From assembly GCA_036924285.1 (NCBI GenBank), contig JAYKYS010000004.1, positions 27,684,001 through 27,748,000 on the forward strand: 64,000 bases of DNA. Reading direction: 5' to 3'. The notes below the pieces were generated by a model. The model did no database searches. It was not told the origin of the DNA and saw only the letters and a list, made by a program, of their open reading frames with translations. Position 1 is the stretch's first letter. The number at the start of each line of letters is the position of its first letter. Of the stretch, positions 56,535 to 64,000 are shown in pieces. Source of the DNA: Asterella californica. Lineage: Eukaryota > Streptophyta > Marchantiopsida > Marchantiales > Aytoniaceae. Position numbers and translations under genes: made by a program.

Positions 56535-56686
56535 CGGGCTGGAGTTACAACTATGGTCAGACTTTCACGGATGATTTCTACCAGCACCTCAAGAAAACAT
56601 CACGAGTATCTTATTCATTTTTTGTCCGTTCCAGTGTGAGTTGTGACAATGTGGAATTAAAGACTAAGGTTATGAATTCCAACTGA
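56535..56686 (+). CDS. Terminal exon related to the candidate gene at 48.9 kb
   Basis: After the acceptor TCTTTTCCAG the frame reads GWSYNYGQTFTDDFYQHLKK, then TSRVSYSFFVRSSVSCDN, and stops at 56684-56686. The pattern DFYQHLKKTSRVSYSF resembles VFETLVKTTSVFSYE at about 48990 and LYDLKFTSWFDYNF at about 49550. A decayed relative (EFGQTLADV) lies near 55800. Upstream exons were not found. The family is not recognised. Confidence 0.3.
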
Positions 56687-56699
56687 AAGAGAAATTAAA

Positions 56700-59600
56700 T
56701 AATAAAAAATCATTCTTTTAGTTCAAAATGACATCTCTTAGGTCATATACAAAGTTGTCCAATCTTATTTTATGGATTTTTTGCTCTCGGACATCTGGGA
56801 ATCTTTTTGCTTAACTTAATAATTATTGTTAAGTACGTGCTAAGTGAACCTGCCTAGCCATCGCTGCCGGCAAAAGGATTTCAGAAAATCTTGACTTCAA
56901 TGACTCTCCATTTAAATTTGACCAAGGACCCTAAACCGCACGAACGTTTTTTTTTCAAAAACTCAAACTGTAACCTTTCTCAAATAATCTTCCATTGTCA
57001 CGCTACGGCATATGGTTGTCAACTAATCCTCAAATGTGTAAACTTTTTTCGTGCACCTCTGCCTGATGTCGACAAACTTGCATGCCTTCGTACGCTTTGT
57101 TCTCGTCCAGAATGACCATAAGGAGGAGGCTTAGCATTTTCGTTTCTCCCGTGTAAAACTCTTCCATAACCTTCTTTCATGTAAGGATGATCATTCTTTT
57201 AGCTCCGTTGTTTTAGTTCTCTTCTAGAGGAAAATGTCTCTGAAGTTGATATGAGAGAAAATGAATCTCAACTTGAAAAGAATGAACTTGAAAAAAAAAA
57301 CTAACAATAAATTGAAGTGATATGTTATCATTTGAGACTAACAGATCCAAAAAGAATATCTAAGCGAGGTGTGCTCGTGATAAAAGTATAATGCTTATAT
57401 GTAAGAAAATATTGAAAATTGAGATGTCATGCTTGTGAGTGGCATATAGAAGATAACATGTAGATCGAACGAGTATTGTGTTTCGTGTTCTATGTCGAAG
57501 GAGAGAGAAAATGTATATGTAACTAAAATATATATGAGCGTTTATAGTTGCTTGTTCATGTTTCTGATTTATATGTTTCAGCTGTAATCTTGAAAAGGAT
57601 ACTATCATCAAGTACGATCATGTACAAACTGAAATTTAGATTTTGAATTTTGTGATTACTATCTGATCAAATTCATCCCTCGTCTTATTTGTTTTTTTCT
57701 TTTTTATCAATGGTGTCTATTTTGTTGGATCATATCTCATTCTTCTCTCCCATGGTTCCCTTCCTCTCAATCTCTCTGTCTCATCTTATTCTTTCATCGT
57801 ATTAAATATTTATCTGGTGAGTGTTGTAGGGCAGTTGAAATCAAACTTTGTTTGCTTGCTCATGAATGATGTCTCTCTTTCTTTTTCAACCTTATCATTC
57901 ATGGTCAAAAGCACATTCTTAAACCATTGTATGAGGTCAACATATTTACAAAAGTTCTGAACTTGTGATTCTTTAATATCTCTAATGTTGACTTTCGACT
58001 GCATTTTCTCCTCCTCTTCTTTTGTAGTTAAATAACAGAAATCGATATTTCCAGTTCCATTTTATGTTGTCATGGGTTTTGAATCATTTTCAACTTCAAA
58101 GATGAGACTTGTTATTATTTAATTTTAAGTTCAGCCAAACCTATGATAGTGATCTATCAATCGAGGCTAATCTACACTCTCATAAGCATAGACTAGTCTT
58201 CAATCAAATGCACCACTTAGGCACTTCTTAACTATGCACAATTCACTTATATTAGAGTTTTTATTATTCCCACATATCTTTATATGCGACAAACTCTATA
58301 CTTCTCTTCGATCGTCCTTCGTTGGTTAAGCTCATCTTGTATATCTTCGATATTTCCTACTCGTTACTCCATTATCATTCGTGGTCACCCCTTCAGCACT
58401 TAACCTTTCGGACTTTATGTATCAGTTGTCCGTCTTGTCGTCAATTATCGCTCTTTGGTCCCTCGAAGGCATCTTTCCTTCTTCGGCTAGTACACTGTCT
58501 CTTCACACGGTACGATGTGAAGTTTGATATGTGTGTGAAGTTTGGTATGTGAATACATGAGATATCTTGTTATAGAGAAATACGGCAAGATCTTATATCA
58601 AATCGTCAAAATATCGTTGTTCACTACTCAATCGATCAGTTTATATCTCGACTCTAGTGTCTATTTGTCTCAATTTCTATCGATCTAACTTGACCTTATG
58701 TGTAACGCACGTGCACCACACAACACAACTTGACGTTCAATCATGCTCTAACTACATGCATGATCTATACATGATAAATATATGCTTTAGTTCACAAAAG
58801 CACTTCAAATAATCTTTTAGGTCAGCTTGTGCACCAACTCTTGATCGATTTGGAGCAATAAAGAGGAGTTAGAATACTCAACTCTAATCTTCTACAGTTC
58901 GTTGACATTCATTCAGGATGAATCTTAGAGCAATTGATAACATATTGTAAAACTTTCCAATGATATAGGTAACATCTTGATTGGATCAATGTAACTCCTA
59001 CCACGACAAATCAAAATTGATCTTTTCTAATACTTATAATATGAAAAACGTCTTAAATCTTCATCTTGACCCGCATGTTTGATATATGTTTTGAGTGATC
59101 AAACAAGCTCTAAAATAGACATGCAGCATACCACTAGAAAACTTATCTTCTAGAGCTTCCAACAAGATAAGACATGCACGCAGCAAGCAACCATTGAGCT
59201 TGAGATGTGATGTCGAAGGCAACGATATCTTAAAGTTAGAGATTCTTGATTAACAGTTTCGACATAGTGTAACGCCTTCTTTGATTGTGATCTCCGCATC
59301 AAATTCACAATATAGCTCCCTTGACTCACTTGCAACATCTTCAGGAAGTTCCACCATCAAACATCATGTCCTTTATTCAAAACCAATCAAGAGATTTAGG
59401 TGAAATCTCTCTTCTCGTTCAAACTTGGCAATCTAAACTAAAATCTAAACTTTGTTAGCTTATTGCTCCCAAATCAAACTTCACAAGAAATTCTCTCTAA
59501 CCCCTCACTAGTACGATTTGAAATTTTAATTTCAGAATCCAAACCAATTGCTCGAAATGGACCACGACAACTTCTCTTAACCAAATGAGCTGAAATTTCA

Positions 59601-59890
59601 CAAGCTGATAGAATACAATCCAGTCTTGGAGATTTTCACTTAGAGTTTCGACCCAATGCAAACAATAACTCAATCTTTGAATCCAAGATAAACGGCTTTA
59701 CTTCTATCTCTCAACTATTATAGCCAACTTCAATTGATCATTTTCAAGGTCAAAACCAACCCAAATGTAAACTAATTTACATCAGTGCAACCAACATGAC
59801 GTCAGTTATCCAATCTCTTTGATAAAACTGAAAGATCATTTTTCAAACTCTCGAGGCACTCACAAATGTGTCTTGAGATATCTATTTGAT
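56700..59890. other. AT-rich intergenic DNA
   Basis: About 3.2 kb with only short frames. An A-rich run (57290-57301) and pyrimidine-rich stretches are visible; no gene recognised. Confidence 0.45.
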
Positions 59891-59894
59891 CATT

Positions 59895-60395
59895 TGACTT
59901 TGAACGATCAAGGCTTTCTTCATGTCACTGTATCTGTAAGGACGTCAAAAGATTGATGTGTCATTAGCCAAGTCGATATGTATATCAGGTCCCTTCAAGG
60001 TACCCAAATCCTTCATACTGAAGGCAAAACAATTCTTGTAGCTCTTCAGGAATCTCTGAACTCTTCGTCTCTCTTTTCCTATAAGCTTAGGTCCAATCTC
60101 CGGCTCCCAAGTATCCTCTGTCATCATGTTAAAGGTAGAAGATGAAGTCATCGACTGCTATCTTGTAGCCTCTGGGCCGTTTCCTTCTGCTCATCATCAA
60201 CAACATCCACCTCCACTGTGCGAAAAACTCCTACAGTCCTAGCTGCAAGTTCCACACTCTCTCCTACGACATCCCATGATGTCCAAGGATGACGAACTTC
60301 ATACTCCTCGCCCCCAGCCTTTGCCTCCATCGACTCGATAGACAAAGAGCTCAGAAGTGTCAGAGCAGTAACACTCATCAATCATATCCGACGCT
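59895..60395 (-). pseudogene. Fragment of the methyltransferase-bearing gypsy family
   Basis: The minus-strand reading matches the larger element from about 34745 to 34842 and then directly from 35808 to about 36190. Shared protein phrases are RRRVQRFLKSYKNCFAFSM, KDLGTLKGP and NDTSIF. The join is seamless, so this copy lacks the solo LTR. A TGA follows NDTSIF where the longer element has CGA (Arg). The sequence covers only the linker between the methyltransferase and reverse transcriptase domains. Confidence 0.85.
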
Positions 60396-60429
60396 GCTCA
60401 ATCAATTTAAGGCTAACAACCCACGTTGT

Positions 60430-61312
60430 TGTAGTGACGTAGGATTTCTCCTTTTGCTCTTTTAGTATACAAGATATCGTTCCCACAGAGGATTTGCACA
60501 AGTAACGCTGCTCTGTCACACCACAAGTATCCCATTATTTGTGTGTATGCTTATATACATTTCATTAGGTGTGACTATCTTAAAGGTTATTCTAGTTTGA
60601 AGATCTAAATTTAGAGTGATCAAAAGTAGTCATAACTAGCTGAGATAGTTATAACTAAGTTGAGGAAACTATTAGAGGTTCCACTATGGCACTATAGGAC
60701 AAGTGCGGAGCTCTAAATATGCTTTCCAAAAGTATGTAACTTTGTTGACCATCACTGATTGGATGCATGATGAAAAGTCATGCACAAAGATCTAAAGATG
60801 CTCCTCAAAAGACGTATTAGTGTGTTGTCGTCTTCCGATTGGATAGCGTGGAAAGTTAACACTTTACAAAAGCTAAAGTAAGAGAATCTCTTACTTTTGT
60901 AAAGTAAAACAAGTAATGTGTGTGCTATTCTTAAAGTGTTAGTAGCCTTTAGAGTTTTACTATTTTGGATTGCGCACTTACCATGAGGTAACGTAACTTA
61001 GTGAAAGTTACCACGGTAAGAAGTTGTAGAGTATATAAGGAGGAGTTGAGAAGGTGGAAGACACTCTCATTTTCCTGACTGTAAGTAAAGTGAGCATTGG
61101 AGACCTTGGGAGTCCTTGAGTATTTTGCGATGTAATGTTGAGAGCGGGATTAGAACTTGTGTGCAGGAACGCTATTAGAGGGACTGATGTGACCATACGG
61201 GTCAGAGAGTTGAGTGAAGTGAGCATGGGTGTACTTAAATCTTTGTAATTAGGGTGCACTAGTAATCCTAGTCATCTGAGGTACCCCTGGGTGAGAGACA
61301 GGCCGGCTTACA
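60430..61312 (+). repeat. 5' LTR of the last gypsy element
   Basis: 883 bp from TGTAGTGAC to GGCTTACA, with TGTA/TACA terminal inverted repeat. It is followed at once by a primer-binding site. It contains a TATA box (TATATAAGG at about 61034). Only the first 80-90 bp are shared with the LTR-like piece at 39941-40020. The matching 3' LTR lies beyond the window. Confidence 0.75.
61034..61042 (+). promoter_or_regulatory. LTR TATA box
   Basis: AGAGTATATAAGGAGG lies about 280 bp before the LTR end, a plausible start for the element's transcript. Confidence 0.5.
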
Positions 61313-61332
61313 TTTTGGTTCCGTTGCCGGGA
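61313..61332 (+). other. Gypsy primer-binding site
   Basis: TTTTGGTTCCGTTGCCGGGA starts directly after the LTR, close to the TGGCGCCGTTGCCGGGG type of plant gypsy elements. Confidence 0.65.
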
Positions 61333-61902
61333 CCTCGATACAAAGATTTGTATTTAGTTGTTAGTACAGTTCATGTCTGTTTTTGAGCATGAGTTCAGAA
61401 CCTTTGTACATACACCATGTTATAGAGGGCAAGATAAGCTTTCCAATAAGCTTGATATCTCCGAGAGATCAATTGTAAGGAGAGAGTTATGTCTTTCGGA
61501 AGTTAAGGAGGTTTTTCGATATCAAATAGTGAGCTCTCGAGAAGGAGTTTACAGTCCTTTTCATATTTTCAGTTTTTAGAGTTAGACCTTGAAATCTTCC
61601 ATGCTGATAGCTTGCAAGATAAGCTATCTAGGCACCCAAATCATGCGTGAATTGGTCGAGTAGAACTGGAGTTATGGCATTCGAAGCGAAGGGGGGTCAA
61701 ATCTGTTATATCGCTTGCTGAAGTAAAAGAGTGAAAGAATTTCAGAATTCTTGAGAGGGTTATGTTCGATCTCTGAGGCTCATGGTTGACAAGTTAAGCT
61801 TCTAGTTAGTAATGTGAGAGATTGCTAAGCGAGAAGATAGTCGAGTGATCAAAAGTGTCAAACAAACTATAGAGCGAGAGAGATGTATGACGGATCATCG
61901 TC

Positions 61903-62367
61903 ATGGAAGGACAGCAAGAGTGGAAATTGAGGTTGAGCAAGATCCCTCAAGGCTATGCGGTGATAGTTACCGCTGATCTGGCGAAAGGAGAATTTCGACT
62001 AGAATTTGAGGAAGAAGCAGAGAGTAGTCGTAAGAACCAGGAGAAGAACTCGAGGTGCTTTTTGTGTGGAGAAGAAGGACATAAAGTGAGCAAGTGTCCT
62101 ACGAAGAATAGACTTTTGCGTGAGCGAAGAGGGTTGGTCGACTTAAGCTTACACATAGGTCCTTCTTCCCCTAGACAAGGCGTCATTGACCCTACAACCT
62201 TTTGTCCTAGATGTGGAGTGGACGGGATTCCAGTTGAGCACGAGTGTAGCGCAGTGGTTGCTTTGCTAGAAACTGTAGCCGAAGGTCTCGAGAGAAGGTT
62301 GAGTGTAGAAACGGAACGAGTGAAGACCTCTAGCGAGGATGGAGATAGTCTGTCACACGAGAGATAA
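61903..62367 (+). CDS. Extra zinc-knuckle ORF upstream of gag
   Basis: An intact 154-codon frame with ATG 61903 between the LTR leader and gag. Residues about 51-65 form a CCHC zinc knuckle, CFLCGEEGHKVSKC, preceded by an acidic stretch (EFRLEFEEEAESSRKNQEK). Residues about 100-115 contain a second Cys/His cluster, CPRCGVDGIPVEHEC. The C-terminus is acidic and Ser-rich. Zinc knuckles bind single-stranded nucleic acid, so an RNA-binding or regulatory role is inferred. A separate ORF in front of gag is unusual. The leader before it (61333-61902) has no other convincing gene. Confidence 0.7.
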   Translation: MEGQQEWKLRLSKIPQGYAVIVTADLAKGEFRLEFEEEAESSRKNQEKNSRCFLCGEEGHKVSKCPTKNRLLRERRGLVDLSLHIGPSSPRQGVIDPTTFCPRCGVDGIPVEHECSAVVALLETVAEGLERRLSVETERVKTSSEDGDSLSHER

Positions 62368-62502
62368 GATGACCATGAGGGTCAAACTTATTCGAACCTT
62401 TGGAGAGGAGAGAGCTCAACGGGGAAATTGTGGAGTGCGGTGAAGTGCGATCTTCACATCCGCAAGCAGTTCCTTGAGTAAGAAGAAGAAAAGAAGAGAA
62501 GA

Positions 62503-64000
62503 ATGGGGAAACTCCCGGTGTTTTACGGAAAGGATGGAGAAGACGTGGAAGGATTTGTGAGGGACTTCAAAAGAGCATGCATTGGCAATGGAGATCGAAA
62601 GAAGAGCGAGTGGGTAGGGTTGATACCTGAATTTCTTGAGAATTCTGCATTGACATGGTATGAGGATAGGAAGAAGAGAAGCGTAGTGGGGACTCCAGTT
62701 GATACTTGGGAAGTATTGACGGAGGCCTTAATTGAAACTTTTCTTCCCGATGAAAGTTACGAGAAGTTAATGGTAGAGGTAACTTACCTCAAACAAGGAG
62801 AGAAAGAGAAAGTAAGGACTTACGCCGAGAGGGTGGAGAAATTAGAACAAAAGTTTCGGGTGGTTTTACGAAAGAGTGGAGATGTAGTAGAACCAACGAT
62901 GGTGGGCATTGGAGCAATGCTCACAAAGAATTTTATCGGAGGATTGAGGCCGGAGATTCGAACACAAGTGCGGTATGAGAGACCAACTTCGAAGGCTGAT
63001 GTAGTGAAGATCGCAACCAGGATGGAAGAGAGTCTGGATGGAGACGACTTGCAACCAATGACTGTCGGGGCAGCATGTGGAGATGTGCAAGGGCCGATCA
63101 TGCCAACTCTGACGCCTGCGAGTGTTCCGACTGTTCGATTTCAGAATCTGACTCCGGTAGCTCCTACTAGTGCGGTTACAGTCACTGTACCATCTAGATC
63201 TGTTACTCCCGACTTTCGTGATGAGTTGAAAAGTTTGACAGAGTCTCTGGCAGATTTGAAGATCAATATGGTGAATTTGTTGCAACACCGCAGTCCAAAT
63301 GTTGGAGGAGGCTCACGAGGTTATGGGAACTATCAGTCTAGAGGTGGACCACCGCAAGGATCACCAAGTAACTACACGAACCAAGGATGTTTTACGTGTG
63401 GAGGATCACATTTCCAACGTAATTGTCCAAGTCGTAATGGTGGAACGGCGGATGGAGCTTCAACTTCACAAAGCAAGGACAAGGGTGTAGCATGCATTGA
63501 CATCTTGGAACCACGAGATGTACGAGAAGGTTTTCAATCTGTAGAGCTGTTGGCTCAAGAGAGGAAGAGAATGAGGACGCATTTCGACGATGGAGAACCA
63601 GTCGTGATGGAAGATTCTCCAAGTCAAAATACTCGGAGTAGCAAATCTTCTTCAAAAACCAAAGAACGGCGGAAGAAATTGGGAAATACTGATTTCACAA
63701 TTTCGATGGAGCAATCAAAATACAATGTGGTGGAAGACGTGGGTAAGCAACGAACAAACATTACTGTGGGACAGTTGATTGCTCTGAATCCTTCGGTGAG
63801 GAAAGAACTTCGTAGCGGTCTAAGCTCCCGACGAGGTCGAAAGAAGAAGGTAAATCCTTCTACTGTCGGTGTGAGTGCTTTAGATGCTAGTGAAGGAGAG
63901 GTGTGCAACAAGGCATCAAAGGTAGAGGCTCGTATCAATGGGAGAGATGTTTCAGATGTTCTTGTCGATGGAGGATCGGCAGTAAATGCCATCTCAGAAC
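62503..64000 (+). CDS. Gypsy gag-protease ORF (runs off the window)
   Basis: ATG 62503 opens a frame with no stop for about 500 codons to the window end. It begins MGKLPVFYGKDGEDVEGFVR, the retrotransposon gag domain, with ENSALTWYEDRKKRS, VLTEALIETFLPDESYEKL and VRTYAERVEKLEQKF (about residues 45-130). A Pro/Thr-rich linker follows, then a zinc knuckle CFTCGGSHFQRNC (about residues 297-309), basic stretches (KTKERRKKLG, SRRGRKKKV), and finally the protease active site VLVDGGSAVNAIS near 63960. The intact frame suggests a recent insertion, unlike the other elements here. Gag builds particles and the protease matures them. Confidence 0.9.
   Translation, partial: MGKLPVFYGKDGEDVEGFVRDFKRACIGNGDRKKSEWVGLIPEFLENSALTWYEDRKKRSVVGTPVDTWEVLTEALIETFLPDESYEKLMVEVTYLKQGEKEKVRTYAERVEKLEQKFRVVLRKSGDVVEPTMVGIGAMLTKNFIGGLRPEIRTQVRYERPTSKADVVKIATRMEESLDGDDLQPMTVGAACGDVQGPIMPTLTPASVPTVRFQNLTPVAPTSAVTVTVPSRSVTPDFRDELKSLTESLADLKINMVNLLQHRSPNVGGGSRGYGNYQSRGGPPQGSPSNYTNQGCFTCGGSHFQRNCPSRNGGTADGASTSQSKDKGVACIDILEPRDVREGFQSVELLAQERKRMRTHFDDGEPVVMEDSPSQNTRSSKSSSKTKERRKKLGNTDFTISMEQSKYNVVEDVGKQRTNITVGQLIALNPSVRKELRSGLSSRRGRKKKVNPSTVGVSALDASEGEVCNKASKVEARINGRDVSDVLVDGGSAVNAISE

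Overview
The window reads as nuclear DNA from a land plant, most likely a non-seed plant such as a bryophyte. Reasons: plant-type Ty1/copia and Ty3/gypsy LTR retrotransposons, a Stowaway-like MITE, a MULE remnant, GT-AG introns, TATA-box promoters, and secreted eight-cysteine lipid-transfer-protein (nsLTP) genes. The bryophyte assignment is an inference. There are no operons, rRNA genes or CRISPR arrays, and I found no convincing tRNA.

Layout. 1-8.6 kb: an old LTR element whose interior holds two head-to-head copies of one unrecognised coiled-coil protein gene, each with a G-box plus TATA promoter and both broken by stops and frameshifts. Its 3' LTR carries about 2.2 kb of extra sequence including an exact 157-bp tandem array. 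8.6-12 kb: a dispersed LTR-like fragment, a second tandem array (about 178 bp) and unremarkable DNA. 12-18.2 kb: a structurally complete copia element on the minus strand with a 5-bp target duplication. 18.2-24 kb: AT-rich DNA, a 121-bp insertion with target duplication, and a 2-kb inverted repeat with a strong hairpin. 24-26.2 kb: two convergent nsLTP genes. 27.8-28.2 kb: MULE transposase remnant. 29.5-38.8 kb: a decayed gypsy element encoding gag, protease, a cytosine-5 DNA methyltransferase-like domain, reverse transcriptase, RNase H and integrase, interrupted by a 961-bp solo LTR. 38.8-44 kb: nested repeat debris and satellites. 48.2-52.9 kb: two more nsLTP genes, a Stowaway-like MITE, and exons of an unrecognised protein family that recur at 56.5 kb. 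57-60 kb: AT-rich DNA. 59.9-60.4 kb: a minus-strand fragment of the methyltransferase gypsy family. 60.4 kb to the end: the 5' LTR, primer-binding site, an extra zinc-knuckle ORF and an uninterrupted gag-protease ORF of a younger gypsy element that runs off the window.

The likely functional genes are the four nsLTPs. Three share the same phase-1 intron directly after the last conserved Cys-Gly, so they look like one local family pushed apart by transposons. The most notable system is the gypsy element whose pol region carries DNA methyltransferase motifs I, IV, VI, VIII and a C-terminal block between protease and reverse transcriptase. Its coding damage is dominated by changes readable as C-to-T or G-to-A, as expected for a heavily cytosine-methylated element. 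All alignments were made by eye.
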